DNA of 64,000 nt, taken from Legionella sheltonii (lineage in GTDB: Bacteria; Pseudomonadota; Gammaproteobacteria; Legionellales; Legionellaceae). The notes under the pieces are model-generated. The model did not search any database and was not told where the DNA came from. It saw nothing but the letters and a program-made list of their open reading frames with translations. Shown here in pieces: positions 28,167 to 37,699 of this stretch. The position numbers and the translations under genes are program-made. The first letter of the stretch is position 1; the number at the start of each line of letters is the position of its first letter. Location: positions 171,663-235,662 of the forward strand of contig NZ_JAPHOQ010000007.1 in NCBI RefSeq assembly GCF_026191355.1. Direction: 5' to 3'.

Positions 28167-29743
28167 CCACCATACCTTAATTTAATTTGCCAATGCTCCA
28201 ACGTTGTTCCCAAAGTCCTTTGCAGATTTGATATCTGATTGAGATAGGCCATCTTTGCATTGATTAATCCAGACTGTGCCTGGATCAGCTGATTCTGCGT
28301 ATTGTTCACATCCAATGCACTCGATATCCCTGCTTGCTGTTTCTTCTTCTCCAAGGCATAAGATTGCTCTGCCAATTTCACTTGTTTGAGTGCTAATTGA
28401 TAACGTTTTGCCAAACTTCTTATATTGTTAATGGTGTTGGTTATATTCGTTATTAATGCTCGTTTTGTAGCCAGTAAATTTAAGCGGTCTTTTTCCAAGC
28501 GTACTTTAGCGTTAATTAATTGGCTGCGACGACCAATATCATGCAAAGGAACAGTTAAGGTCACACGAGCTGCTTCCGTGATGTTATTGCCATTGTAAAT
28601 ACCATTAAATCCACCATTACCCCCAGTGACATCATTCACCACGCCACTTTGCACGTTACCTGACACATCCAATTGCCATAATTGTTGGTTTTTAGCCACC
28701 TTGTAGGCTCGCTCATCGGCTCGCAATGTCATTTTTTGTGCTAAATAAACGGTATTATGATTCAATGCCTGATCAATGGATTGCTGTAAATTGGGAACAG
28801 CGAGTTTATCTAAAGCAACATCGCTGGGAACTGATATATGCATTTCTGGATCAAGGCCTATAGTCTGCAACAGATCCTGTGCTGCGGTTTGAAAATCATT
28901 TTCAGCCTGTTCCACCATTAAACTTAATGATTCGATTTGGTAGGATTGCTGAATATTGCCTGTTGGTTCTAATTGCCCCGCCTTGATTTTTTTTTCATTA
29001 ATTTCATAAGATTTTTTAGCTTCTTTTAACTGCAATCGTTGATTCTGTAAATTATTGCCACTCAAAATGAGCATTCGATAAGCCATAATGACTTGTGTGA
29101 CTTGATCAGCAACCGACTGTTGTAAGTTTAATTTGTTTAACCACTCATTGTCCTCAGCATCTAAAAGCGCAGCTTCATTTACCGATTTTCCAAAGCCACG
29201 CAATAAAGGCTGGGTTAAAGAAAAATTCAATACCGGATTGTAATTGTTATTTTCATTGACGTTATTATTTATCGATAAATTGGCTTCTGTGCCGAGTTTC
29301 GTTTTCAAATTGAACTCAGGACTGGCTAATAGCGTATGGGTCGTGTCCGTACCCACCCCGTTGAACCTACTTTTTTGCACCACTCCAGAAGCACCTAAAG
29401 CATATTGCAGTTCAAACTGATTGTGCGCTAACCGTAATTGATAGCGTTGTACGATACGGTCTAGCTCGGCATTTTGAATATTGGGATTGTAGCGTAAGGC
29501 CAATAAAATCGCCTCTCTTAGACTCAGCTGATGAACTTTTTTATTACGGGCTGCTGGTGAGGTGGGTAACTCTATCCAGTTGTGTAACATAAATTCAGGA
29601 TTTTTGATTGCTGTTTGCAATCTTTCCTCTGCTTGTTTTACTTGTAAATCGTCACTTACTGGAATTGACCAAGCATTAAATCCGAACAGGAAGCAGAATA
29701 CAAAAGATATAACGGCCACCCCTCGCTTACGTGCCTCCCCCAT
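28163..29743 (-). CDS. TolC-family outer-membrane efflux channel
   Basis: Two OEP repeats of long helices and short beta segments identify a TolC-like trimeric channel, for example the motif near GFGKSVNEAALLDAEDN and, later, EKKKQQAGISSALDVNNTQNQL. I place the start at 29743, which gives MGEARKRG plus a good hydrophobic signal region ending NAWS. The frame stays open back to ATGATG at 29929, which overlaps the apaH stop. The ~46 codons between lie in a repeat element, so the native start is uncertain. It is the outer-membrane part of the MacAB-type system. Confidence 0.85.
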   Translation of the reverse strand: MGEARKRGVAVISFVFCFLFGFNAWSIPVSDDLQVKQAEERLQTAIKNPEFMLHNWIELPTSPAARNKKVHQLSLREAILLALRYNPNIQNAELDRIVQRYQLRLAHNQFELQYALGASGVVQKSRFNGVGTDTTHTLLASPEFNLKTKLGTEANLSINNNVNENNNYNPVLNFSLTQPLLRGFGKSVNEAALLDAEDNEWLNKLNLQQSVADQVTQVIMAYRMLILSGNNLQNQRLQLKEAKKSYEINEKKIKAGQLEPTGNIQQSYQIESLSLMVEQAENDFQTAAQDLLQTIGLDPEMHISVPSDVALDKLAVPNLQQSIDQALNHNTVYLAQKMTLRADERAYKVAKNQQLWQLDVSGNVQSGVVNDVTGGNGGFNGIYNGNNITEAARVTLTVPLHDIGRRSQLINAKVRLEKDRLNLLATKRALITNITNTINNIRSLAKRYQLALKQVKLAEQSYALEKKKQQAGISSALDVNNTQNQLIQAQSGLINAKMAYLNQISNLQRTLGTTLEHWQIKLRYGG

Positions 29744-29745
29744 GA

Positions 29746-29883
29746 CCATTAAGTTAAAGAATTTTCCTTCACCCCATGCGGAGAAGGTGCCCATTGAGGT
29801 GAATGAGGGTATTGATTTTGACCAATGAGCCCTCTCTCCTACCGCTCTCCCACGAGCGAGAGAGGGAATTCTTAACTTAATGG
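29746..29883. repeat. MITE-like repeat with terminal inverted repeats, in frame at the 5' end of the TolC-like gene
   Basis: The left end CCATTAAGTTAAAGAATT and the right end AATTCTTAACTTAATGG are inverted copies with one base difference. Inside are GAGAAGGTGCCC, GAATGAGGGTATTG and the hairpin part CTCTCCCACGAGCGAGAGAG. A close relative of similar size and with similar ends is at 40506-40636. The element is 138 bp, a multiple of three, so the reading frame of the TolC-like gene stays open across it. Confidence 0.75.
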
Positions 29884-29925
29884 CAATTAAGGCTGAAGCG
29901 ATGAAGCTCAACTTGTTTAATAACA

Positions 29926-30741
29926 TCATTTATTATTCCAGACTGCAAATCGCTGCATATCCTGCAAGCGTAATGCAGTTAATTGGCCACCCCAAAGACA
30001 TCCTGTATCTATTGCATGAATTTTGGGATTAGGACATTTCCCCATTAAAGCAGCCCAATGTCCAAAAACGATATCTACATCAATTTCTTTACGATGCGGT
30101 ACCTCATACCAAGGATAAAGATTTGCAGGTGCTTGAGCAATAGTGCCTTTATAACCCAACTCGAGTCGTCCTTTTGCATCGCAAAACCGCATGCGCGTAT
30201 AATAATTAGTAATCACCCGTAGTCTATCGCTCCCCTTGAGCTCATCTGACCATATATCGGGCTGGTTTCCATATAAATTCGCTAAAAAATCGCGATAAGA
30301 TTCACCCGCCAGGGCTTCTTCGAGCTCCTTGGCAAGCTGCATTGCCTGCGGCAAGTCCCACAAAGGACAAATTCCCGCATGACACATAACTACATCGAGT
30401 TCTGGCGAATAATACAAAATGGATTGTTTTCTTAACCAATGGCCTAAGCTTTCACCATCAGCAGCATGCATTACCTCCTGTAAGGTATCATCGTGACCTT
30501 TCCATGGCCTACCCCCAAAGAGGGAGGCTAACAAGTGTAAATCATGATTGCCAAGGGTCACGCGGGGCGCAACAGGTAAGGAGCTGACAAAACGTAAAAC
30601 AGCCAAAGATTCAGGACCTCGATTCACCAAATCACCAACAAACCACAGCCGATCCGTTTTGTCATCAAAATCAATGAGCTCCAATAACCGTTGCAATGGT
30701 TCATAACAACCCTGCACATCCCCAATTGCATAATCAGACAC
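29926..30741 (-). CDS. apaH: Symmetrical bis(5'-nucleosyl)-tetraphosphatase ApaH
   Basis: ApaH hydrolyses Ap4A to two ADP. I choose the GTG at 30741, which has AGGAG about 8 bases upstream. It gives the normal N-terminus [16 protein letters not shown] and 271 residues; longer in-frame starts reach into the upstream gene. Metallophosphatase motifs are [17 protein letters not shown] and TLGNHDLH. It overlaps the upstream gene by 8 bases and the downstream TolC-like frame by four, so it is embedded in a translationally coupled operon. Confidence 0.94.
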   Translation of the reverse strand: MSDYAIGDVQGCYEPLQRLLELIDFDDKTDRLWFVGDLVNRGPESLAVLRFVSSLPVAPRVTLGNHDLHLLASLFGGRPWKGHDDTLQEVMHAADGESLGHWLRKQSILYYSPELDVVMCHAGICPLWDLPQAMQLAKELEEALAGESYRDFLANLYGNQPDIWSDELKGSDRLRVITNYYTRMRFCDAKGRLELGYKGTIAQAPANLYPWYEVPHRKEIDVDIVFGHWAALMGKCPNPKIHAIDTGCLWGGQLTALRLQDMQRFAVWNNK

Positions 30742-32083
30742 CGTTTTTTGCTCCTGGCTTAAGGCCATGTCCTTCATTTTCAAAGGCTTGCCATTTTCCT
30801 GCCGCATCTAATTTTTGCAATGAATGAGTTAAACCAGTGCTTTGTTGCTGAGTAAATTGACTACTAAATTGTGCTTTATGAATCAATTCTGTTGCAGACA
30901 TCGATTCTACTTTTCCACTACTCATCTGCACAACCTTGACGGATTCCGGTAAAGCAAGAGCATACTTAGAAAATACAATTCCAGTTTCCATTTGATTTTT
31001 GGTTTCAAATCGGCTGAGAACCCCACCATCAGCAGCACGATTATGTAAGCCTAAAGATAAAAACCCATTTTGAACCGCTTGCCAATTCTTATATTCAGGA
31101 TGTTCACGAACGAAGAGCTGAAACATTTCTGCACACATCAACATTCCCCCGGGAACCATAAATAGCGGGGCTTTGTTTACCATAATTCGGCCAGCATCTA
31201 AGGCTTTTATCATCCATTGGATAAAGTCCATACCTACGGTTTGTTCTTTTTCTAATAAGGTTTCGGGTTGTCCACCAGAAAAAGTACCTGCACGGTAACG
31301 ACCGCCACTATGAGCAGCAGTACCTCTCACCATAAATTCAAGTAAATAACGCTGGATAGCAATCGCTTCTGCTCGAATTAAGATGGCGCCTAAAGTACCG
31401 GCAGAACGTTCATCTTCATTCAATAAGGCAAGCCACACTGCAAGAACTTCGGGATTAGACGCTAACCAGGCAAATCCACTCGCAGGCATTAATGTTCTTG
31501 CCAACAATAAATTGAGACGACGTCGAAATTCGATTTCGGGCTCTTTTTCAAATTCGTAAAAGTAATAAACCCCTGTACTGGTCATATTTTCAAGCAGAGG
31601 GTTCCATTCTTTTAAAAATTGTCCATTGGCATCATAAAAACTCACACGATAATCAACGAATAACTTGCCTATCCCTTGCAGAATTGCTGCTGAAAACAGT
31701 GCATATTGCCAAAGTTTTTGTTCTTCGGAGAGTAGATCAGGCTGCTCTTGTTCCATAAACCCCTGAAAGAGGCTCAATGCCGCTTCCGTACGATTCAGCG
31801 CATGATCCACAAGCCCACCTTGCTGTGAATAATAACTATTTGTCGTTTCGGGTAAATTTTGGCAATAGTGAACGAGGTTATTAATCAGGAGGCCGCATAA
31901 ACTGTCATATCGCGCCGTTTCCAGACCAGATAACATTCTCATTCGCTTAAGTAGTGTCTGCCTCTTATCTTCTGACAAAATAAGGTTTGCATTAACAATG
32001 CGTGTTAAATCTTTTAAAGATTTACCTTGTGAGGACAAGGAACCTTTACGCTGACGTTGACGATGAAACAAGGCCATCTCCAT
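30734..32083 (-). CDS. TraI_2/MobH-relaxase-like domain protein with an altered HD site
   Basis: 449 residues, soluble. The segment [20 protein letters not shown] (about residues 84-103) and the later [15 protein letters not shown] and [17 protein letters not shown] match the pattern of the TraI_2 domain of MobH-type relaxases and related HD proteins. Where those have HDxGK this protein has QGIGK, so the metal-binding His-Asp pair is missing. No other conjugation gene is nearby. It occupies the place that apaG has between rsmA and apaH in E. coli. Function unknown; probably a domesticated or non-catalytic relative. Confidence 0.7.
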   Translation of the reverse strand: MEMALFHRQRQRKGSLSSQGKSLKDLTRIVNANLILSEDKRQTLLKRMRMLSGLETARYDSLCGLLINNLVHYCQNLPETTNSYYSQQGGLVDHALNRTEAALSLFQGFMEQEQPDLLSEEQKLWQYALFSAAILQGIGKLFVDYRVSFYDANGQFLKEWNPLLENMTSTGVYYFYEFEKEPEIEFRRRLNLLLARTLMPASGFAWLASNPEVLAVWLALLNEDERSAGTLGAILIRAEAIAIQRYLLEFMVRGTAAHSGGRYRAGTFSGGQPETLLEKEQTVGMDFIQWMIKALDAGRIMVNKAPLFMVPGGMLMCAEMFQLFVREHPEYKNWQAVQNGFLSLGLHNRAADGGVLSRFETKNQMETGIVFSKYALALPESVKVVQMSSGKVESMSATELIHKAQFSSQFTQQQSTGLTHSLQKLDAAGKWQAFENEGHGLKPGAKNGV

Positions 32084-32138
32084 AATAATTTAATAACTCC
32101 AAGATTGAAAAATTATGTCCATGATGATTAATTTTACA

Positions 32139-32909
32139 CTAATTGGAAATAAATTTCGCTAGTTGAACATATTCCGAAATAGAAATCTGTTCTGGCCTTT
32201 TATTTCCATCAACCCCTAAACTACTCAATTGCTCAACAGTTATTATTCCTTTTAAATTGTTATTCAGCGTTTTTCGGCGCGTAGCAAAAGCACTCGCCAC
32301 CAATCGCTCCAGCTGCGCCACAGATATTTTTTCAAAGGGAGAAACACGATGGGGTATAAGACGGACCACCGCTGAATCTACTTTGGGTTGTGGATCAAAT
32401 GCTTCTGGGGGTACATCAAACAAATGCTCCACAGCACAATGATACTGCAGCATCACCGTTAATCGGCCATAGGCCTTACTGCCCGGTTGTGCTGCCATAC
32501 GCGCTACAACTTCCTTTTGCAACATAAAATGCATATCTTCTATGTACGAAGCAAAGCGTAGCAAATGAATTAGCAATGGAGTTGAAATATTATAGGGTAA
32601 ATTACCCACCACACGTAATTGAGAGCCAAATTGGCTGTAATCAAGGGTCAACGCATCTGCAGCAACCAAATGTAATTTACCCTGTGCAATAGGACGCTCT
32701 GCCAGATATTTTTGTAAATCCGTATCGATTTCGACAGCGGTTAAATGATTTAAACGACGCAACAATGGCTCAGTTAACGCACCCAAGCCTGGACCAATTT
32801 CCAGTATATTATCTTCTGCTTGCGGATTGATCGCGCCTACAATGTCTTCAATGATGTGCCGGTTCTGTAGAAAATTCTGGCCAAACCGCTTACGTGGGCT
32901 ATGCCTCAC
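32139..32909 (-). CDS. rsmA: 16S rRNA (adenine1518/1519-N6)-dimethyltransferase RsmA (KsgA)
   Basis: RsmA dimethylates two adjacent adenines in helix 45 of 16S rRNA. The 256-residue protein shows [10 protein letters not shown], the SAM motif [26 protein letters not shown] (the NLPY catalytic motif) and [14 protein letters not shown]. It starts with GTG at 32909 with AGGG upstream. apaH follows one gene later, echoing the rsmA-apaG-apaH order of other gammaproteobacteria. Confidence 0.97.
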   Translation of the reverse strand: MRHSPRKRFGQNFLQNRHIIEDIVGAINPQAEDNILEIGPGLGALTEPLLRRLNHLTAVEIDTDLQKYLAERPIAQGKLHLVAADALTLDYSQFGSQLRVVGNLPYNISTPLLIHLLRFASYIEDMHFMLQKEVVARMAAQPGSKAYGRLTVMLQYHCAVEHLFDVPPEAFDPQPKVDSAVVRLIPHRVSPFEKISVAQLERLVASAFATRRKTLNNNLKGIITVEQLSSLGVDGNKRPEQISISEYVQLAKFISN

Positions 32910-33045
32910 CTTAATTCACCCTATAAATAAAAAACCAATTATAACGTGCATCCTCAATAAAAAGTAGCCTAAGCAAAACGAAGTAGAATGCGGGTTTTCC
33001 ATGACCCACTCTCAATCGACTTTAAAGTCCAAGCATGAGATTTAG

Positions 33046-33103
33046 ATACCCAGGTTAACTCAAAAAAGCCACCCAAAATTAGCATTTTGGGTTACTTGGG
33101 TAT
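33046..33103. repeat. Nested hairpin in the rsmA-panD divergent region
   Basis: An inner perfect stem ACCCAAAAT-TAGC-ATTTTGGGT (33071-33092) is enclosed by ATACCCAGGT/ACTTGGGTAT (33046-33055 with 33094-33103). It lies 60 bases upstream of the panD start. It could be a repeat, or a structured leader of panD if transcription starts before it. Confidence 0.5.
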
Positions 33104-33162
33104 AGCATAAACTTCGCAATTTGGTGTAAAATTCGCCCACTATGAACAAGGCTAGGATCTTT

Positions 33163-33564
33163 ATGGCTTATAGAAAAATGTTAAAATCCAAAATTCATCG
33201 TGCTTGTGTCACTGAAGCCGATTTGGACTATGAAGGAAGCATTACTATTTCTCCAGAGCTTCTTAAAGCAGCAAATATATTACCTTATGAAGCCGTCAAT
33301 GTATGGAATATCACTGCAGGTACTCGATTTGAGACTTATGCGATTACCGGTAAACCAGGATCTACTGAAATTTGCGTTAATGGAGCCGCAGCACATCTAG
33401 TCACTCCTGGTGATTTAATCATTATTGCCTCTTTTACCCAAGTATTGGAAGAGGACTGTGCAAGCCTGGTTCCAACTGTGGTTTTTGTTGATCAATTTAA
33501 TCGTTTGAGAGAAATAAGACCTGAACAAATTGGAATTAAAAGCAAAGAACTTGCGGAAGTTTAA
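33163..33564 (+). CDS. panD: Aspartate 1-decarboxylase PanD proenzyme
   Basis: PanD makes beta-alanine from aspartate for pantothenate and coenzyme A synthesis. The ATG at 33163 (AGGAT upstream) gives 133 residues, near the usual 126. The pyruvoyl-forming self-cleavage site Gly-Ser lies in DYEGSITI. Family blocks KSKIHRACVTEADL, YAITG, STEICVNGAAAHL and GDLIIIASF are present. No panB or panC is adjacent. Confidence 0.95.
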   Translation: MAYRKMLKSKIHRACVTEADLDYEGSITISPELLKAANILPYEAVNVWNITAGTRFETYAITGKPGSTEICVNGAAAHLVTPGDLIIIASFTQVLEEDCASLVPTVVFVDQFNRLREIRPEQIGIKSKELAEV

Positions 33565-33603
33565 AACGGCCTCTTTTCTCATGGGAGGAAATGTTCCCTT
33601 CTC

Positions 33604-33780
33604 CCGCCATCCCAAGGGATCTCCTCATTGAGATGGAGTGCTACAGCATTGAGATCCCTTGTTGAACTCGGGATGACGGAACATAGGAAGGAAGTGCCCG
33701 TGAGGATGGATGAGGGTATTGGTTGTGATAAATAAACCCTCACCCTTAACCAAACCCTACTTGGAAGGGATTCCTTTTAC
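33604..33780. repeat. Composite dispersed repeat region between panD and tatC
   Basis: First unit: CCGCCATCCC (33604-33613) pairs with GGGATGACGG (33670-33679), and AAGGGATCTC (33614-33623) pairs perfectly with GAGATCCCTT (33651-33660). Second unit, about 33687-33780, resembles the 29746/40506 element (GTGCCCGTGAGGATGGATG, GAGGGTATTG, CCCTCACCCTTA) but its hairpin is degraded. Confidence 0.65.
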
Positions 33781-33831
33781 CTTAATGAGAATGATAAGGT
33801 ACTGATTCTAACTTATGCATAAACAATATTC

Positions 33832-34521
33832 ATGCTCAATCATCTTATAGAACTGCGCCGTCGTGGATTACAGACCCTGATTTGGTTTGGCGGATTATTT
33901 TTTATTTTCTTTTTTTGGGCGAATGATTTATTCCAGGCGCTAGTTAGCCCACTATTGCACTCGCTTTCTGCACAAGAAGGCTTAATTGCTACCCAAGTAA
34001 CCTCTCCAGTATTTACGCCACTTAAATTGGCTGCGGATGCGGCACTATTACTAAGCGCTCCAATTGCTTTATTTCAATTTTGGCGGTTTATCAGTCCCGG
34101 CCTGTATCAAAGAGAACAAACCACGCTGCGCATCGCCTTAAGCTTCAGCCTCTTGCTGTTTCTAGCTGGAGTTTTGTTTTGTTTCTATCTGGTCCTGCCA
34201 TTTATGTTCCATTTTTTTGCACACGCGCTACCCAAAGGGGTACGCTACATGCCAGATATGAGTTATGCATTGGATTTTATTACTAGAATGCTCATGACCT
34301 TTGGATTTTGCTTTCAAGTGCCGTTGATTTGTTTTGTCCTAGTCCGTTTAAAAATCATTGAGGTCGTGACGCTAAAAAAAATCAGACCCTATGTCATTGT
34401 TGGCGCCTTTATTGTAGGAATGTTACTTACTCCCCCCGATGTTTTCTCTCAAATCATGCTCGCGATTCCGCTGTGTCTGCTCTACGAAACCGGGATTATT
34501 CTGGCCATTTATTTCATATAA
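33832..34521 (+). CDS. tatC: Sec-independent protein translocase TatC
   Basis: TatC is the six-helix receptor for twin-arginine signal peptides. The 229-residue protein has the N-terminal LIELRRRG (the HLxELRxR loop) and FWRFISPGLYQRE, which matches the conserved Glu-containing FxP region after helix 2. It also has FGFCFQVPLICFVLV and LLTPPDVFSQ. It lies alone, 15 kb from tatA-tatB; the split of tatC from tatAB is known in Legionella. Confidence 0.94.
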   Translation: MLNHLIELRRRGLQTLIWFGGLFFIFFFWANDLFQALVSPLLHSLSAQEGLIATQVTSPVFTPLKLAADAALLLSAPIALFQFWRFISPGLYQREQTTLRIALSFSLLLFLAGVLFCFYLVLPFMFHFFAHALPKGVRYMPDMSYALDFITRMLMTFGFCFQVPLICFVLVRLKIIEVVTLKKIRPYVIVGAFIVGMLLTPPDVFSQIMLAIPLCLLYETGIILAIYFI

Positions 34522-34585
34522 GCTGTTTTGCATTTATTTTAAACAAACTTAGTGCTCACTTAATGACCATTCAATGATTTTGTTT

Positions 34586-34591
34586 TATAAT
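34586..34591 (+). promoter_or_regulatory. Putative -10 element of the coiled-coil effector candidate
   Basis: A perfect TATAAT lies 39 bases upstream of the ATG at 34630. The -35 position is poor, which would fit an activator-dependent promoter. Confidence 0.35.
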
Positions 34592-34629
34592 TCACGCCCA
34601 TATTTTGAGCATGTAGATGTGAGCATAAA

Positions 34630-36330
34630 ATGATAGAGAAACACGAATTAGTCCTCCAGTATGAAGAGAAACAAAAGCAAATCAAAGCGCAAAGAGAAGA
34701 AATTGCTCGGTTGCAAGAGAGGAAGTTAGACATTGAAATACGGATTGAAAAATATAATACAGATAATAATACTATCATAACAGAAAAGGTCCCTGACACT
34801 TTAGAACCCGTTCAGCTTCAGGCAAGCGCATCAGAACATCTGGATACCCAAAATAAGGGCGAGGTTTTAAAGTATCTTGACGCCCAATTAATTATTATAG
34901 ATGAGGCAGCAAGACAATATAAGGAAACCGTACATTACGCGAAAACACAGAAATTATTTAATTTTCTGCAAGCCGTTCAAAATCACCTTGAATTAGGTTT
35001 TAACGCTTATGACCGTAATGAACTTGCAAGACTTGCGAATGAATCAGGTCTTCCCAGTGGCAAAAAGCCTGCAAATACTGGTTTTAACCTAATGCTGGAA
35101 ATTTTAGGAGAGGACCCATCACACTATTTTTTAACTTGGAAAAGTACCGATTATAAAAAATTATCCACTATTGTTCCCAAAAAAATTGAAGTTGTAGAAT
35201 TTGCTCAAGGCGCAGATGAACGTTATCTTGACTCACTCTCAACTTCCTCAAAAGTATTAGAACAACTCAAAAGCAAAGTAACATCCAACTGTGATGAGCG
35301 CGATAAATTAGCCGCTGAAGTCACTGAGCTGTCTTTGCGAATCACTGAAATGGACACTGTTACAATTAAGGAACTTACGGAGCAAGCAGCGGAACTTGAT
35401 CGGCAAATTAAAGAAATAGAGCACAAAGAAGAGCAGGAAAGAAAACGAGCCCGAGAACAACAGCAAGAATTAGAAAGACAAGAACCAGTACAGCGAGAGG
35501 AATTAGCCCGCCAAGAAGAGTTAAAACAACCACGTGTGATTCTTGCCGCTGAATTTAAAAAAATGCTTGAAAACTATAAAAAGGAGCGTAACCAGAATAG
35601 GTATTATCGTGCTAAAGATTTTTTTGACGCAACAGATAAAGATTTTCGCGAACAATTCATAGACGAGTTAGCTAATGAAAATACTGGGCTATTCAAAACC
35701 TACGTAGACTCCGGAAACAGTGACGCGTTGCTGAAGAAAATTATGACTCAAATCGATGAATTTCCTGGCGTTAAAATGCAGGCTACTCTTAGTCGAATTG
35801 TAGTGAAGCTCATGGATGCCGATGCGCAACCTGAGGCAGTAGAAAACCTTTCTGAACAAGCACGACAAGCGCTTTTGGCTTTGAAAAAGAGAAAAGGTAA
35901 AGAGGAGCAATATGCCCTAAAAATGCAGGATTTATATAAAAAAATTGCAGATATAGAGACTTATGCAAACGAATTGCCTGAGCCTGAAAAGGGAATAATC
36001 GAAAAACTTGCTGCAGATCTTACAAAAGATGTGGATCAATTTGTTTATCAAAATAAAGCTGGAATCCCCAATAAAGTGGCATACCAACAATTTGAAATGA
36101 AAGTTAAAGCACGGTTACACAGCCAGGATGATGTGATGTGTGGGCACACAGCCTGGTATGCAACCCTAGGCAATTTCTTATTAAGCCTGGCTACATTAGC
36201 AAAATTGGTTTGTTCAAAAGCTCTGACTGGAAGAGCAACGCCCTTCTTTGACAAAACGGAAGCTCAAAAAGAAATCGAAGCTCCAGTTGATGAGATCTTA
36301 GAAGATATCCGAACGCTATTCGAGATTTAA
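34630..36330 (+). CDS. Long coiled-coil protein, candidate Dot/Icm effector
   Basis: 566 residues without a signal peptide. Residues about 1-50 and 200-310 are strongly charged and heptad-like (QEEIARLQERK-type and EEQERKRAREQQQELERQE), predicting long coiled coils. A helical domain lies between. Near residues 500-525 a hydrophobic stretch (LGNFLLSLATLAKLVC) is followed by GRATPFF and an acidic tail ending EDIRTLFEI. This tail pattern, with FF-x-KT and Glu/Asp-rich last 20 residues, recalls the C-terminal signals of Legionella type IVB substrates. No enzymatic domain is recognised. It is monocistronic, with a strong terminator downstream. Confidence 0.7.
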   Translation: MIEKHELVLQYEEKQKQIKAQREEIARLQERKLDIEIRIEKYNTDNNTIITEKVPDTLEPVQLQASASEHLDTQNKGEVLKYLDAQLIIIDEAARQYKETVHYAKTQKLFNFLQAVQNHLELGFNAYDRNELARLANESGLPSGKKPANTGFNLMLEILGEDPSHYFLTWKSTDYKKLSTIVPKKIEVVEFAQGADERYLDSLSTSSKVLEQLKSKVTSNCDERDKLAAEVTELSLRITEMDTVTIKELTEQAAELDRQIKEIEHKEEQERKRAREQQQELERQEPVQREELARQEELKQPRVILAAEFKKMLENYKKERNQNRYYRAKDFFDATDKDFREQFIDELANENTGLFKTYVDSGNSDALLKKIMTQIDEFPGVKMQATLSRIVVKLMDADAQPEAVENLSEQARQALLALKKRKGKEEQYALKMQDLYKKIADIETYANELPEPEKGIIEKLAADLTKDVDQFVYQNKAGIPNKVAYQQFEMKVKARLHSQDDVMCGHTAWYATLGNFLLSLATLAKLVCSKALTGRATPFFDKTEAQKEIEAPVDEILEDIRTLFEI

Positions 36331-36363
36331 TTAAAATCAGAGTAATCTGCCAGATCAAATATC

Positions 36364-36393
36364 ATCCCCGCGCAAGGCGGGGATCCAATTTTT
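36364..36393 (+). terminator. Intrinsic terminator
   Basis: ATCCCCGC-GCAAG-GCGGGGAT is a perfect 8-bp GC-rich stem followed four bases later by TTTTT, 34 bases after the stop of the coiled-coil gene. Confidence 0.65.
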
Positions 36394-36550
36394 ACGCAAC
36401 AAAAAGCTCTTTCAGAAAGCATACCACTCCCTCGGAATGAAAACCCAAGTAGAGTACACCGGCATCCATTCCCTGAAACCCAAAACTACTATAATAGTAA
36501 TAAGCATTTTAAATTTGTATTATGCAGCCTAATGTTTTTATTACGATAAA

Positions 36551-37510
36551 ATGAATATGCCTAATGAATTAAGATTGACACAACACCTACACGCACAAGC
36601 ATTATTACGTCAAAATGCCGCTTCTCGTTTTCAAAAAATAAATCAACAATATGATAAAGCGGATCCCAGATTAAAAGATGAATTAAAAAATATAGTCCTT
36701 AAAAAACTCAGTGAAACTAAAAAATTAGCCCTCATATTAGTCGACATTCAAAATGACTTTGTGCTGCAAGGTTTTGCCTTATATGCCCCTGGTGGCGAAC
36801 ATACTTTGTTTCGTAATATGGCATTACTTGATGCGGTTAGTGAACTAATAATCGATTATCCCATGCTTGGTCATCATCTTGAGATTATTACCACTCAAGA
36901 TGCGCATGTGTTCCAACGGACTCTCGACAACATCGACGCACAAATCATGTTGAAAAGTTATGGGAAAATGCATACGCAAAAAACACTAAACATTGAACAC
37001 AATGAATTGCTGCCATTTAATCCGCTTAAGGGGCAATATGGATTCCATTGCCTTAATGGCACCATCGGTGCTGCGATTTCTCAGCCCATCGAGGAACGGC
37101 TAAAAAATCTGAAAGAAAATATCCCGATTTATCGCTTCGCTAAAATCAATTTTTCTGCTCCTGAGGCAGGAATGAAACTTAAGGAAGAAATTGAATTAAG
37201 TGATCCTCACTTTTTAAATACAGGGAACCCCATTTATGATGAGTGTGCCCTGACTTTTCTCCAGTTTTTTCACAATCAAGGATACAGCGAGCTGATGCTT
37301 ACTGGCATATGCGGAAATATTTGTGTACAACAAGCTGCTGAAGGCTTGGTAGCGGCAGGAGAAAAGGTATGCATACTGGATCCCTGCGTTCACTATCTGA
37401 TTATTCCAGGCATGAACTCATATGATGAAGTATGGACAGCCGTTCAGCAAGCTTATGCAGAACAAGGAATACCGTCTATTGAATTGCCTCATTTTCGCTC
37501 GAATCCCTAG
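36551..37510 (+). CDS. Isochorismatase/nicotinamidase-like hydrolase
   Basis: 319 residues, longer than typical PncA (about 210) because of a ~60-residue N-terminal helix region and an insert near residues 165-215. The catalytic triad of the superfamily is visible: Asp in VDIQNDF, Lys in FAKINFSA and Cys in GICGNICVQQAA. TQDAH provides the Asp-x-His metal ligands usual for nicotinamidases. This supports a cysteine amidohydrolase acting on nicotinamide or a related amide; the substrate is inference. It stands alone, with no NAD genes next to it. Confidence 0.78.
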   Translation: MNMPNELRLTQHLHAQALLRQNAASRFQKINQQYDKADPRLKDELKNIVLKKLSETKKLALILVDIQNDFVLQGFALYAPGGEHTLFRNMALLDAVSELIIDYPMLGHHLEIITTQDAHVFQRTLDNIDAQIMLKSYGKMHTQKTLNIEHNELLPFNPLKGQYGFHCLNGTIGAAISQPIEERLKNLKENIPIYRFAKINFSAPEAGMKLKEEIELSDPHFLNTGNPIYDECALTFLQFFHNQGYSELMLTGICGNICVQQAAEGLVAAGEKVCILDPCVHYLIIPGMNSYDEVWTAVQQAYAEQGIPSIELPHFRSNP

Positions 37511-37699
37511 TAAAACGGACTAGAAAAGACCCGAACGAACAATTTGCCGATACAATGAATCAGTAGCCCCATAATTCGCTTTTTTGATTCGGTGGTTATC
37601 ACCTTTTACATCATTATTTTTCTTTCCAATTTCAGTAACCTTCAAGCTTATTTTATTTCGACCGATATATTATTCAAAATGCACAACAAAGAGGCTTAG

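Noticed and set aside
34560..34580. PmrA-like CTTAATGAC upstream of the effector candidate
   Set aside because: Only part of one half-site matches the cTTAATatT tandem consensus.
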